A stretch of 64,000 nt of DNA from Catonia carolina (taxonomy: Eukaryota > Arthropoda > Insecta > Hemiptera > Achilidae): assembly GCA_035578175.1 (NCBI GenBank), contig JAQMRL010000003.1, positions 60,248,672-60,312,671 on the forward strand. Direction: 5' to 3'. The notes beneath the pieces are model-generated. The model did no database searches, had not been told where the DNA came from, and worked only from the letters and a program-made list of their open reading frames with translations. Made by a program: the position numbers and the translations under genes. Shown here piece by piece: positions 1 to 11,808 of this stretch (the stretch's first letter is position 1; every line of letters starts with the position of its first letter).

Positions 1-2
1 TA

Positions 3-116
3 ATGTCCCTATTAAACCAGTTGAAAGAGCTTCAAAATATTGTAAAACATCCCGAAACCAATTCAACGGATAAAGAAAGAAGAATAAAACTGCTTGTTAG
101 TTTACTGCATGCATAA
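3..116 (+). CDS. possible coding fragment at left window edge
   Basis: A short open frame of 37 codons runs from an ATG at the very edge of the window to a TAA. Its residues (LNQLKELQNIVK, then DKERRIKLLVSLLHA) are helix-like and charged, as in real protein ends, so it may be the last exon of a gene that enters from the left. I do not recognise it, and a frame this short can arise by chance. Confidence 0.2.
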   Translation: MSLLNQLKELQNIVKHPETNSTDKERRIKLLVSLLHA

Positions 117-359
117 ACGCTTGCTCACAACAAAGAGTAAAATGTACTATGTTATTGGAATGGTGCGTATGGCTTGGCGCGAGTGAGAGCGTTATGCAGT
201 GTCTCACTCCCATGGCTAGGAGACTTCAATTCATCTGAATACTGTATTCAATCTTTGGGAAAATAAACCTGGAGGGCGATTTTTCACAGAAAGACTTAAT
301 TAGCAGTCTCCTAAAACTATGTAAGGGATAATATGTACATAAATGGGAAAGACTTTACT

Positions 360-890
360 GTATGACTCACTTACTCACTCATTGCTAATTCTTCTACTAG
401 TACAATAGCTAGAAAGCTGAAATTTGGAGGAAATATTCCTTTAGGGTAAATAAAGAAGTTAAACATAAACGAGTTGACATTCCAACATTAAGGAGTTAAA
501 GAAAGTGTTCAACCCTCAAACTCATACTTTCCGTTTACTAAGTTCTGGACAAACTACTGTAGATGGCTAAACTTATTTATATAGTTCACCTAAAAAAATT
601 ACCCCTTAAAAAAGTGTAACCTTTAAAGGTTGAAAAGGGTGTACAACCCTTAAACCTGAATTCTTTTATTTACTTAGTTCCAGACAAGTTAGATGGGTGA
701 AACTCAGTGATGTTACCTACAGTGCACCTAAAAAATTACCCCTTGACAAATTACAAAAATGTACTTGTAAGGGGTTAAAAACAGTGTTTAACCCTTAAAC
801 ACCATTGAAGCATTATTTTTTTATTACATTCCAGAAAACTTAAATGGCCGAAACTTGGTGAAGGTGTCCAAACATACCTATCAGATTTTT
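360..890. repeat. tandem array of a roughly 150-bp monomer
   Basis: About three diverged monomers follow one another. Each has an aaggggttaaaa-like segment, a ccttaaac segment, a tttacttagttcc segment, a gatggctgaaact segment and a cacctaaaaaattacccc segment. Spacing between equivalent blocks is about 140-160 bases. It probably derives from the inside of a transposon; no coding capacity is visible. Confidence 0.6.
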
Positions 891-1200
891 GCAAACCAGA
901 AAATCTTATTTTTTGTTTATTTATAACCCTAATTTAAAAATTATTGAAATAACACAAAGATTTACCCAGGTGAAACTGGGAAGAGCAACTATTACTTTAT
1001 TTAAGACAGGGATGTGTTTGCTGAGTGAATAAGGATAAATGAGATAATACAATTGGCTCTCAAGAGCCGCAATATTAAGGGACTAAAAGGGCCACCTCAT
1101 CTACTTTTTACAGTCTAATTTACATACCAGTAAACCTGGGCAAAGGTATTGGTTTTCATGACAAACCAACCATTTTCTTTTCCCTAGATCAAATATTAAA

Positions 1201-1365
1201 TTTTTTTAAGTTTATCACATCAACATATTGGTCATTAGTGACTACTTCAGGTTATGGAACAGTGGGTTTGAATGTGTAAAGATTTTCCACATCCTAGCTG
1301 GGAATCGAACCCAGAAACTCCACTTAGCAGCACAGTAAACTAACCACTGGGTTACGGAGGTGGCC
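1201..1365 (-). repeat. tRNA-derived SINE
   Basis: Read on the minus strand it starts with a tRNA-like head (ggccacctccgtaaccc, then a B-box-like ggttcgattcccagc) and ends in a tail containing tcactaatgaccaatatgtt and a T/A-rich end. The same layout recurs at 1937, 6418, 17677 and 57113, which defines a SINE family. Confidence 0.7.
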
Positions 1366-1936
1366 AGTTTAGTTGCTTTCTACACTAATTTGTTCAAATT
1401 GCCACAAAGCATTGAGATGCTGTGATTGATAAAAGAGGGTATGACAGATAAAATACTGATTTGTACATCCCATTTTAAAAAATATTTTATTAAAACTTAA
1501 TGCTGACTAGCTGAGCTATTCTACTCTAAGCATTTAACATCGGTTTTTAGTTCCTACATATATGGTACCACACTCTAGAATGCTAAAATTAATATTACCA
1601 GTGAAAAAGTTTAACTGAAAAAAGTAAAGGAATTAAAATTGAAGTAATTCATATTTAATTTCAAATAATTTTCTGAAATCTATATAATATGTTATACATT
1701 GTTAGATGTTTTGTTAACCCTTTCAGTGCTGAAACAATATTTTAAAAGTTTGATCTTAAGTGCCATTTATTTTGAATAAGGGTGTGCCAGCCCTTATTTT
1801 GAAAACTTGCAGGCGTAAGGCCATTGCTGACCAAAATTTCAACATTACAGAAAAATAAAATGTCCAGTTAAAAATCAATTTTTATTGTCTTCATAAAAAA
1901 AAGAAATCACTCTAACACTAAAATATTCAGAATATT

Positions 1937-2103
1937 TTTTTTTAGTTTATTTAAAGTCGCATCGACAGGTTGGTCATTAGCAACTACAGTGGGGTTTGGG
2001 TACCTTAATGGTGGTTTTAATATGTTAAAATTTCCAGACCTTAGCTGGGAATCGAACCTGGGACCTTTCGCTTTGTAGGCTAGTATGCTAGACGCGGTTC
2101 CAA
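1937..2103 (-). repeat. tRNA-derived SINE
   Basis: Same family as the copy at 1201-1365: B-box-like ggttcgattcccagc, then ggtctgga, then a tail with gctaatgaccaacctgtcga. The head is slightly degraded at the anticodon-arm region. Confidence 0.7.
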
Positions 2104-2394
2104 AATACATTATTCCTTTAATTTTTGTTAAAACGGTTTTTTGGAATTGTTCAGTTATCCAGATGTTGGCACTTTATACATAACTGACGCACGTTCGGTA
2201 AACCAGATGTTATAACTACGTAAAATATATAGACGTTCTATTTTCGGATGTTGGTACTGAAAGGGTTAATGTTATTAAGAAAATTTATTATTTGCCATAT
2301 TCTGTTAAAGAAATATATTCTTGGCAAGTAAAAAATTAAGCTTTATAAACAAGCATTTCCGTCAGTGTTTCCTATAGCAAGCGTCAAGATCAAT

Positions 2395-2552
2395 TCTATT
2401 TTAATAGTTTGTCTGAAGTGGGATTAACAACTAATGTGGAAATTGTGAGACTTCACAAGCAATAATTTCAAACACCTAGCTAGGAATTACATGTGGACAT
2501 TTTACTTTGCCGCCCAACACACTAACCTCTGCACCAGAAAGGTGACCAAGAT
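2395..2552 (-). repeat. decayed SINE copy
   Basis: The minus strand keeps ggtcacctttctggtgcaga, a degraded B box and the cctagctagg segment of the same SINE family, with many substitutions. Confidence 0.4.
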
Positions 2553-2667
2553 CTAAACTATTACATTTTTCTGGACGCTTCTTAGAATACTAACCTTTAG
2601 TTTATTAACCGCAAAATAAAGTACCTTTCTAACATGATATTATTCTAAAATAACAATTTACAATTTG

Positions 2668-2795
2668 TAGAGTAGGTCCCAATTTCTCGATTCTGTGCTA
2701 GGGTCTGGAAAATTATTAAACATTCAAACCCACTGTTTCTTGACCTAAAATAATTGATAATGACCAAGATGTTGATGCATCTTTAAAAAAACTAA
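2668..2795 (+). repeat. SINE body and tail, head truncated
   Basis: Plus-strand match to the non-tRNA part of the SINE family: a degenerate B box at gattctgtgctagg, then ggtctgga, then taatgaccaagatgttgatg. The tRNA head upstream is missing or unrecognisable. Confidence 0.5.
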
Positions 2796-3021
2796 AAGAA
2801 AAATAAATATTTATTTAAATTATTTAGCAGTTTTTCAAACCTAGAAGAATAATATAAATATTACTTAATGTATGAGTAAGAGTTTAATTTAAAAAATATT
2901 ATATTAAAATTCCAATAAATTGAATGGTTTACTGTACCATGATAATTTAAATAAAAAGGAAATTTTAAATTAATGTTAATTATAACTAATAATAATATGT
3001 TTAATATAAGAAATTTGTTAC

Positions 3022-3099
3022 CCGCCATGTGCCTAATCCAATTTGTGGAAATTTTTCTCCATTATTAAAAGTAACTGTAGGAGCTATCTCTTGTGACAT
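3022..3099 (-). CDS. aldo-keto reductase-like, first coding exon
   Basis: A 26-codon exon begins with ATG at 3099 in a reasonable start context (aacaATGtca) and ends at a GT donor (gtaaca). It encodes MSQEIAPTVTFNNGEK followed by FPQIGLGTWR. This matches the N-terminal first beta-strand and loop of AKR1-type NADPH-dependent aldo-keto reductases, where the cofactor-binding glycine-rich GLGTW turn follows a (V/T)xFNNG hairpin. Family members are about 310-330 residues, so this is under a tenth of the protein. The next exon should lie at lower coordinates on the minus strand; I searched 1-3000 by eye for the following conserved YRHIDCA-type block and did not find it, so the gene either leaves the window or is a broken fragment. 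The frame stays open upstream to 3195, so a longer N-terminus is possible. Confidence 0.6.
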
Positions 3100-3699
3100 T
3101 GTTAATTTACAATGATTAACAATAATAACTACTAAGAGAATGAATTGGCACTGACTGGATACAATTGAATCAAGCATTGGTTTTAAAATATTCACATCCC
3201 CACCACAAGCTGCTCTTTAGTATCAATAGCTGTTAGAAACATTCCACACATTATTCAAACAGGTTTCAAGCAGCTTATAACATTTTGTCCAATCATGTCA
3301 GTATAGCATTTTTATTTTACTGATATAACTAATAAAAAAAAATATTATTTCTTTTTTATCAGCATTATAAAATAATGTAGATTATTCAAATAATTATAAA
3401 ATCACTTGATTTTTTATTAACATAAAAATTCAATTCCTGTCACTGTGTTAAAAATAATTCTAAAACTTTCATGATGGACAGAGTATACTTAACATATAAT
3501 CCTGCGTTTTTCACAACTATGACATGTTTATTAAGAAAATCTATAAGTACAAAATAATGTAAATTATCAGTCTCTTATCATGAAGTCTACAAAACTACAA
3601 GCCCCAAAAACTTTAAATTTGTCGAATATGTTAAATTTGGGTTGTAGAGGCTTGCTAAGAAAGGATTTTTAAAATATAACCTTTACATGGATAAACTAA

Positions 3700-3895
3700 G
3701 GTGATAAACCTTCTCATGGAGGTAAATGGAAAAAGAACAAGGGCAAACCAAGAGTGAAGTCGATGGGTTTATTTATGCATAAATAGGAAAAATGAGTAGC
3801 CAAGAGAGCAATGGACGTTTAGCAATAGAGAGAGGTGGAAAGGATTTGTGTTGGACCTGCCTGAGGAAACTTGGAAAAGGATAAAGAAGATGATG
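3700..3895 (+). mobile_element. non-LTR retrotransposon 3' relic
   Basis: With frame corrections the plus strand reads EVNGKRTRA, RWV and then NRERWKGFVLD. This is the C-terminal end that follows the reverse transcriptase in many insect CR1/RTE-like LINEs. It ends in the gataaagaagatgatgatg-type tail typical of such 3' ends. It has several stops and is dead. Confidence 0.55.
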
Positions 3896-4433
3896 ATGAA
3901 TTTTTTAACGAAAGAAATTAAAAACTTTTAATACCTCATGAAAAAGTGCCGTTTTCAAAATTACAATTTTAAGGTGTATTTTAGTTCAAAAATGCCAGAC
4001 CTGATTAAGAATTAGATGTTGAAACCTATCATAGAAGCCAATAAAATTGTGCTGACCACTGAAATACCTAGTGAGCCTATAACTGTTGGGTTCATCAAGA
4101 AAGTAAAAAGTGGATCTACGAAAAATTTGTGCAAGAAAATTTGAAAAGCGAGTTTTTTCAAAATTACAGCCTCAAGATGCATTTTGGGGCAAAATTCACA
4201 ACTACAAGAGCTTAAATAAAAATGGAATAATTTTTTTGTGCCTGAGGTGGCAAGAAAAACTGATGTTCATGACTCCACAATGTGAAAGTAGTGTTGGACT
4301 CAATTAAGGCATCCTTATCTAGTCCTAAGGTAGGCCGCAACTGCCTACCAACCAAAAACCCACCACCTGGCCACTTGATCCGAAAACTGCAAAAAAACCC
4401 TTCAACTCTCTCAGAACTGTCAATAAAATACTA

Positions 4434-5209
4434 CAGAGTGATTTTTTAGTCCTGTTACCCAATTGTTCATGCCTGGTAATTTTTTTCTAAGAAAGGGAAA
4501 TTTTGTTTTGTGACACGAAGTTGGTAGCCCTACTCAATCGGTATAGATATGCCAGTGTGAGTTGATTTTGCTTGAGCTGTGTAAAATTTTGTGTTGTTTC
4601 TGGTCGTGTTACAAACAGAATGTCGTTTACCCTAGAACAATGGGTTTTCATTATTAAACAATATTTTGCTAGAAAATCGTACGGGAAAGTAAAAGAATCA
4701 TCAAATTAAATTTGTTGGTGTTCCTCCACCAAAAAAAATGTCAATTTCTACTAACAAACCGATTTCGAGAGACAGGTAGTGTTTGCGAGAGAAAATGAGT
4801 GGTCGACCAACTCTTTTAACAGATGACATTTTAGAGAATGTAAAAACAATATTGCTCAATTCTCCATGGACAAGTTTATAAAAACTTTTTCCGCAAGTAG
4901 TTTGTCATATTCGAGTATTCAGAAAGCTGCTAAAAAATTGAAAGTGTATCCGTATCATGTACAATTTGTCCAAGAGCTTCAGCCTCCAGATTTAAACAAG
5001 CGATGGTTCTTGGGTAAAGACATTCTGTTTGTAACACAACCAGAAACGGCACAAAATTTTACACAGCTTAAGAAGAATCAACTAACACTGCCATATCTAT
5101 ACAGGTTGAGTAGGGCTACCAACTTTGTGTCACAAAACAAAATTTCCCTTTCTTAGAAAAAAATTGAAAAATATTAACAATTGAGTAACAGGACTAAAAA
5201 ATCGCTCCG
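4434..5209 (+). mobile_element. internally deleted Tc1/mariner-type element with very long inverted ends
   Basis: TA target duplications flank the element (4432-4433 and 5210-5211). The ends start CAGAGTGATTTTTTAGTCC and, on the other strand, CGGAGCGATTTTTTAGTCC. Inverted similarity continues for more than 150 bases from each end, so this is a foldback-like derivative. Inside, a frame from the ATG at 4620 starts MSFTLEQWVFIIKQYFARKS and a later one contains SIQKAAKKLKVYPYHV. Both match the N-terminal helix-turn-helix region of IS630/mariner-type transposases of insects. The DDE catalytic region is absent. It is non-autonomous and would need a transposase supplied in trans. Confidence 0.8.
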
Positions 5210-5352
5210 TACAAGGGAAATGAAGGGTTAAAATTTGGCCACTTTCAGCAGGGCTTGAAAGGGAATCGTAGCCTAATTCCCCCTTTCATCACCGACCACC
5301 ACTCATTCTCTCACTTTCATCATCAGTTTATGAAATAGGTTTTTTATTTTGT

Positions 5353-5431
5353 GCAATTCGAATACGATCGTATTCGAATACGATCATTCGAATACGACCA
5401 GCAGAATCACTATAGTGATTCTGCTGGTCTC
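5353..5431. repeat. cluster of short perfect palindromes
   Basis: A TTCGAATACGA(T/C) unit is present three times, and the first two copies form a 24-base perfect palindrome around ACGATCGT. Directly after comes a 32-base perfect palindrome centred on CACTATAGTG, with arms containing CAGCAGAATCAC. Confidence 0.75.
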
Positions 5432-5579
5432 CGTAAGTCTCCTCCCTCTGCAGTCTCTTGTCACCATCTCTGCAAACAGAGTGACCAACTTCCAGCTCTC
5501 CTCATCTCGCAGCGTCGCTCTCCCCCTCATTCGGAATGAACCTCCTCGTCGACTTTTGTTGGACGGTTAATGTAGTCAA

Positions 5580-6410
5580 ACTTCCAATGTTTTTATGAAA
5601 TGTAGATCAATTTTTACCTTTACTAATTTAAAATAGTCACATGTGGTTTTTCTTTTGGAAAACAAATTCTTCTTTACATGTTTTAAAAGTATAGGCAAAG
5701 ATTGTCATTAATGTTCTTCTAATGCTTTAAACAAGTATTGAAAAATTCTTATCTGGACCTCAGGCTTAATCTCTCTTTGGTTATTAAACCAGCTGTTGAA
5801 AAATTTTCTGCAAACAGTATGTTTGTATAGTTAAAAAGGAACTCTGAAATTACAAATTTGTAAAACATTTTATTATGATAAAGTCAATGAGGTAATGTAA
5901 TGAGATAACAATAATGAGATAATTACTTTTTTGTAGCCTAACAAAAGTCAGTTACTTGTAACATAAATTAATGCAAAAAATATTTTTTAAAGGTAATATT
6001 TAAAATGTTTTTAACATTCTAAATGTTAAAAAACATTTAGAATGTTTTCTTAAAGTGTCTTTAACAGACACTTTTATACATTCCTGTGTATTGTTATGAA
6101 ACTATTTCATCACTTTTTTATTATGATTTTTAGAATATCAGCTGCCAAGTTCATTATTCCATGACCCAATAATTATTAGAGTAAGTGTCATATGATTGTG
6201 AGCTTGAAGATCAATGGAATTAGTTACAGTTTTACCAAATCTCATTTTCTATGTGATTCTTAAACAATTAGAGCTTCACTCACACAAGCACATTAAAATG
6301 AAAGTATATATCTAAAAATATGGTTTGTTACTGACATAATTATGGTTCTGTTTTAATTTTCAACTAATTATAACATTTACTCCGACTACTTTTTGTATGT
6401 TGTAACTTTA
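5580..6410. other. AT-rich non-coding stretch with two small hairpins
   Basis: No convincing coding frame. Two small perfect hairpins occur back to back, at about 6013-6051 (arms AACATTCTAAATGTT) and 6052-6077 (arms AAAGTGTCT). Otherwise nothing recognised. Confidence 0.4.
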
Positions 6411-6417
6411 GATTACT

Positions 6418-6567
6418 TTTACTTATATGTACTGCAGGTTACGGAATGGGGGGATTTAATACGTTAACATTTTCAGACCCTCATGCAAGATTCGTCTGGA
6501 ATCAAACCCAGTATTTTCTGCTGTGTAGTCCAGCATACTAACCACTACTGATAGGCACCATGAAGCC
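6418..6567 (-). repeat. decayed tRNA-derived SINE
   Basis: Minus-strand head with gtagtggttagtatgctgga, a degenerate B box (gggtttgattcc) and ggtctgaaaatgtt. The tail is truncated. Confidence 0.55.
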
Positions 6568-6569
6568 AA

Positions 6570-8320
6570 ACTAATTGAAAATTTACTAATAATAATTAAT
6601 AAAATCTATACAAAACTAAAAAAAATTTTCTAATATTATCTATTACAATATGTTCCTATTATTTTCCACGAAAGGCTAAAATTACTATACACATACATCA
6701 AATGTTCGGGTACTGAAAATTGGTAAAGTAATTTTTATTCTTCCATATCGTGAGCCATGATCATCTTATGAGTTTACACAAACAAGATAAATCCAAATTT
6801 CCATAGTGGATAACCTATTATCTAATCTAATTACAGTCAAAACTTCTTAACAACCGCCATTATCCAGCCACTTGTATTTACACCCAATTTTTTGAAGAAC
6901 TTATTTTACTGTTTGTGAAGGACGCATATTTTCAACCCTTGTAGGTGGCCATCCCTCTTCATTGCCAACAACCATCATGCCAATGGCAATTCATTTTTGT
7001 TGCTATCATGGAATATATTTAGAGTTACAAATTTATTGATTAAGAAAATTCTGTGTACAGTTTGGATAAATCAGTGAATCAGCACATCAAGTTTATCAAA
7101 GAAAAAATTTGTTCTAAGGATAGTAATGTAACTCATGATTTTTTTGTGCAAGTTTATTCACAAGGGACAGCTAGTTATTTTTTAATTATTTTTATTAATT
7201 TAATAACTTGGCTAATGGACCCACAGATAAAAAAAAAATATTCATGGTAACAAGCAAATTTTTGTATACATTGAAATTTGTGAAGAGTTGAAATGGGTGA
7301 CTACACTAGTTAATTTTTATCTCTATGCTGACTCAGCATCAGTAAAAATTAATGCAAAATAAATAATCATAATTTTCTGATATCAATCCACAAGGTCAAA
7401 GAGGATTAAAGGTCTAGTCAGTAATGTTATGAATGCATTGTGATAAGTACCTATATTACATCAACCGGATGGTATTCAAATAAAAAAATCAAATACAACA
7501 TGTATGTAAGTAAAATCAATAATTAATTTGATTTTTTTTAGAACGTTGATGTAAGTAATGGAATATTCAAATAAATATTATTCGAATACTTATCTTTCAT
7601 TCTACTATTTTGAAAAATATTTGAATAAAGGTGAACAGTTAACGTATTCACAAACTGTAGTTTACTGACTCCGAATAATTAAATTGCCGAGTAAAATTTT
7701 AAAAAAATCAGCAGTCGCGGGACTGACCGACAGAAGTGACAATTAATTAATTACGTTACCAAATTAAATAAAAAAGATTTTTATAAATTAATCAATGGTA
7801 ATTGTTGATAGCCGAGCGTGACGTGACAGCAAACTAAAAATTTTCCCATGCAAAAAATACAGTTCAGGCGCGCCAAAAAAAGTAGCCACTTCAATAAACA
7901 ATATGATTTAGGCCAGTGAAATAAAAATATTAAATAAGTTCAAAGTGCCTAAAGACCATCATTTCATCGTTGGTTTTATGTCTGTTTTTGTGGACGGTGC
8001 CAGATGCAAATGCTCTAGAAAAGAATTAGATCGGGGCTTGGATATTAAAGAACAGAGAAATATAGTGGAGAGGGTGGAATAAGTCAAACAGTTGAGAGCG
8101 AGACAGAAGACTGAACAATGCCAACAACTGTTATAACTTCCCACAGAGAAACAAATTTGTTATATTCATGTCTCATTTTTCAAACATAAATAATATCAGA
8201 AATAAAGTAATTATTACACACATTTAAAGTACAGATGCAAAGAAATTTACTTTTACAAATTCTTGTAATGCATCCTCTCAACCAATTAATCTATAAATTA
8301 CAATATAAAAATTATTATTT
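6570..8320. other. non-coding, AT-rich
   Basis: No supported gene. Short frames are present but show no recognisable family. A stretch around 7975-8110 reads like a degraded transposon protein on the plus strand (VDGARCKCSRKELDRGLD), but I cannot assign it. Confidence 0.3.
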
Positions 8321-8326
8321 CTTACT

Positions 8327-8576
8327 TCTCTTTTAGTTGCTATTTAGTTTTTATGTTAAAAACTCACGACTGTTTCGGTGGTACCACCTTCTTCAGAGTA
8401 TTTAAAAAAATTAAAATTCAGAATGGTCATTCCATTTAGTCATATCAATAATTTTATTGATACGACTGAATGGAACGACCATTCTGAAGTTAAATTTTTT
8501 TCCAACACTCTGAAGGTGGTACAAATGAAATGATCTTAAGTTTTTAAACACAAAAACTAAATAGCAACCAAAAGAG
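8327..8576. repeat. imperfect 250-bp hairpin with ribozyme-like motif
   Basis: Two arms of about 115 bases are inverted copies of each other, centred near 8450. The outer arms share ttgctatttagttttt; the inner arms share gaatggtcattccattta-type sequence. The left arm contains tttcggtggtaccacc, the motif listed separately as a hammerhead-like core. Confidence 0.65.
8360..8405 (-). ncRNA. degenerate hammerhead-like core
   Basis: On the minus strand: CTGAAGA (8396-8390), one extra A, stem II GGTG/CACC, GAAA, then a two-pair stem III (AC, loop AGTC, GT) and an eight-of-nine stem I. The base at the cleavage position is G, which hammerheads do not normally cut, so this copy is probably inactive. 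Confidence 0.35.
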
Positions 8577-8619
8577 GGGTAAAAAGTAATCATTTGTACT
8601 GTAATTTATAGATTTACTT

Positions 8620-8990
8620 TGGTTTGACAAACGTTTATAATAAACTGAATCATCACCACCATCATCTTTATCCTTTCAAGTTTTCTCGAGTCGGGCCCAA
8701 CACAACTCTTCTTCACCACTCTCTAACGGTGAACAAATTTTCCATCATAGCTCTCTTGGTATCATGTGTTTTTTCTAATTTAGCCATAGCTAAACCTATT
8801 CATTTCAATCTAAACTCATTTTCCTCCATCTCCAGGTACATCATTTTACGTAGTCTACCTTCTTCCATCCTACTCATATGACTAAACCATTGTAGCTTTG
8901 TCTATCCAACTCTCTTGATCAAGCCATCCATCCCAAAATATTCCTTAATTACATTAATTACTTCTATCTCTTATTGTCTTACCTCGCATA
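8620..8990 (-). mobile_element. non-LTR retrotransposon C-terminal relic
   Basis: Minus strand, with frame corrections: VIKEYFGMDGLIKRVG, then LQWFSHMSRMEEGRLRKMMY, then a region ending in gataaagatgatg-type sequence. LQWxxHxxRMEEGRLxxxMY is a hallmark of the segment following the reverse transcriptase in CR1/RTE-like insect LINEs. Several stops; dead. Confidence 0.65.
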
Positions 8991-9029
8991 CTCACCACGT
9001 GTATAAAGAGAAAGCACTCTCAAGACAAG

Positions 9030-9600
9030 CCAAAATTAGGCGTTATGATACTGTGATAAAACCACTGTGTCTGTAAACCAGTGAGTGCTTTAGAATGACT
9101 GGGAAGGCTGGTCTTAGAGAAGCAGAGAAATATTTCAATGAAAGATCCTCTGCAAGATAATGGGTCCAAAGATAGTAGACAGATAATATAGGTTATGAGG
9201 TAAAGAAGAACTGTACAAGGAGAATGAACGATTAATGGAAATGGTAGAAAAAGAAGATTAAATTTTATGGACACCTGTAAAGAGTGGATGACAACTGGCT
9301 GACAAAAAAAAAAAATTCAGACCCTAAACAATATACCTATGGTATTAGATAAATGGTTTAAAGAAGTTACAAAGGATTTTGGGAAAATTTGAATAAATAG
9401 AGAAAACTATGAATCTAACCAAATTCAGACAACTAATCAAAAGGGCCTCTATGAAGAGCAAAAACAGAACACTGGGTGGTCAGAAAAAAGGAGGAAAGCC
9501 TACAGTGAACGAATGCTGAGAATGTGGGCTGCAGAAGGAGCTTCCAGAAACATTTAAAGTCACCTCACATGGTCTAAAATTAGCCCTATACAAGGAAAAG
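9030..9600 (+). mobile_element. non-LTR retrotransposon C-terminal relic
   Basis: Plus strand: RMTGKAGLREAEKYFNERSS, then IKFYGHLKRVDDNWLT, then KWFKEVTKDFGK, and finally GWSEKRRKAYSERMLRMW. This order is that of the LINE family also seen at 53788-54263. Stops and frameshifts interrupt it. Confidence 0.65.
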
Positions 9601-9794
9601 AAAACATAGGAACACCAGTATGGACGTAAACTAAAAGACAATTCTTACGTTGATTAATGATTTATTACTGTAAAGACTTTCAAATCAAACTAACAAAAAA
9701 AAACAGAAAAAAATTCAGTTAAAGTTATAATCATATATAAATAAATAATTTTTAACAATTTAAACAGGTACAGTGAAAAATACAACGCTAAATA

Positions 9795-11117
9795 AAAGGG
9801 TCATTCAGAAAGTAGAGAACATTTCGATCTGATGAGCCATGCAGTTCCCCCACCATCTTCGCTGCTGAGTCATTGACCTTTCACTTACTTGGGCTAGTCT
9901 GGCGCTAATAGTGAGCAGATACAGTCGTGTATTGATTATTCGTAAGTCTTTAAAATGTGTGACAAAATTAACGATTCCACCAAGTGTGAGGTTCGTAGTG
10001 CAATATGCTTTTTTAATGGTAAAGGAGTGATCTATCGAAATATACCAACAAATAATGGAGGTTTATAGTAATGTAATAAATGAAGCTACAGTTTAAAAAT
10101 GTTGCATAAATTTCATGGTGAACGGATGAATGTTCATGATGAAGAGCTGACCTTCAGCTGTGACTGACGAACTCAAATCAAGGTTTGAGGAAAAAATTCA
10201 ACAGGGCAGATGTTTTACGATAGATAGACTAAGTTCGTTCTTTCCTGAAATTTCACGAACTGTTCTTTATGAAACTGTTAGTGGTGATTGGGTGATTTGG
10301 GTTACAACAAAGTGTAGGCAAGGTGGGTCCCTCAAATTTTGACAGAAGAACACGAAAAGTAATGAATGGAAGCTGCACTAACTTTTCTCAGTCGGTACGA
10401 CAAAGATGACAATGAGTTTTTAAACCACATTGTTACTGGTGAGACGACCTGTATTTCTCATATAACTCAAGAAACAAAACGCCAGTTAATGGAATAGCAT
10501 CATTCCCGTTCTCCATTAAAACCGAAAAAAGCAAAACAAATTTTGAGCTTTAGAAAAGTTAAGGCTTCTGTATTCTGGGATCGAAAAAGTGTTCTACTTA
10601 TCAATTACGTGCCTAGAGGGGAGACCACAAATTAATGCAGTGGCATACTGTCAAGACGCTTCACCAACTCCACAGCGCCATTCAAAAGAAACGGCATGGA
10701 TTGTTGTCTAGCAGTGTTGTGTTTCTTCACGATAATGCATGACCACATTCTGGTATATGGAGAGAAGTTGCTGCAACAGTTTCAATAGATTTTGATCATC
10801 CGTCCTATCGCCTGGATTTGGCCCTGAATGACTTACATCTGTTTCCCAATAGAAAGGACTTTTTTAGCGGGAATTACTATGGAAGTGACACGAACTCAAA
10901 GAGGATGCTAGTGAGTGGTTAAACAACTTGGCGGCAACGGAGTATGAAGAGAGCTTAAAAAAATTGGTGAAACGATACCACAAGTGTTAAAAATTTATAA
11001 GGTATTACATAGAAAAATAGTTTAAGTATCAATATGTTGTAAAAAAAAGTTTTTTGTTTCGCTATAAAAAAATTTCAAAATATAGAAAAACATTCTTTAC
11101 TTTCTGAATGACCCTTA
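9795..11117 (+). mobile_element. full-length dead mariner element
   Basis: The termini carry AAGGGTCATTCAGAAAGTA inverted repeats and TA target duplications (9793-9794, 11118-11119). Its 1.32 kb is the usual mariner size. The transposase is broken by stops and frameshifts. Recognisable parts are KCEVRS near 9978, VTDELKSRFEEKIQ near 10160, AALTFLSRYDKDDNEFLNHI near 10375, LHDNA near 10725 and DLALNDLHLF near 10815. At the first catalytic Asp the TGDET motif reads TGET, so that Asp is lost, while the second and third Asp positions remain. Non-functional on both counts. Confidence 0.85.
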
Positions 11118-11248
11118 TACTTTATCCTTTTAAAAAAAAAAAAAATAGTATAATTATTTTACAGATTAAAAGGATTTGTTAAAGAGACTTCTATAAATTA
11201 ATTAACTTATTTAATAGACAAAAATATAATGGATAAAATTATAATAAC

Positions 11249-11254
11249 TTTATT
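11249..11254 (-). terminator. candidate polyadenylation signal for RMND5
   Basis: The minus strand carries AATAAA about 490 bases after the RMND5 stop codon. It is the first canonical hexamer I see downstream. AT-rich context makes chance matches common, so this is tentative. Confidence 0.3.
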
Positions 11255-11744
11255 ACAAGAAAAAATAGTCAACATACAAAACAAATTAACTTTACTATTA
11301 AAATTACAACAAAAACAAATTATACAAAATTACTTTCCAAATACCTGATTTAAAATTTTAAACAACAGAATAAAATCTATAAGCGACCTCATAAATATAC
11401 CACATTTTGCATTAGAGAGAATCTATAAGAGTCTATGTTAGGAGTAATAATATGAATTGTTAGGTGCTTACATTATAGTCTGGCAATATATAATAATTAT
11501 CATATGGTAGTGATAATTAAAAACACATACACTTTACTTTCAGATGACTCATATTGTGTTCTTTATATTAAAAATTGATATCAATAATAAGTAATATACA
11601 CAGTTGATTATTGTATAAAATATAGTAATAAAACGAATATCTATACACGAATAATAATTGTATTATATATTGCACCCAGAACCGTAGTTTGTATATCGTT
11701 CACATTCTTTAATCGTACGATTTTCTTCCTAATATGTACAGTAG

Positions 11745-11808
11745 TTAGAAGTAAATTAGACGAGCATCAGCTGGATTCTGTTCAACAGGACAATAAGGAC
11801 ACTTTAAC
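11745..11808 (-). CDS. RMND5: RMND5 exon 9 (RING end and stop)
   Basis: Residues 373-392: [20 protein letters not shown], then TAA. Cys375 and Cys378 complete the zinc-binding set. The acceptor is acag and the split Lys codon is restored exactly. Confidence 0.93.
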
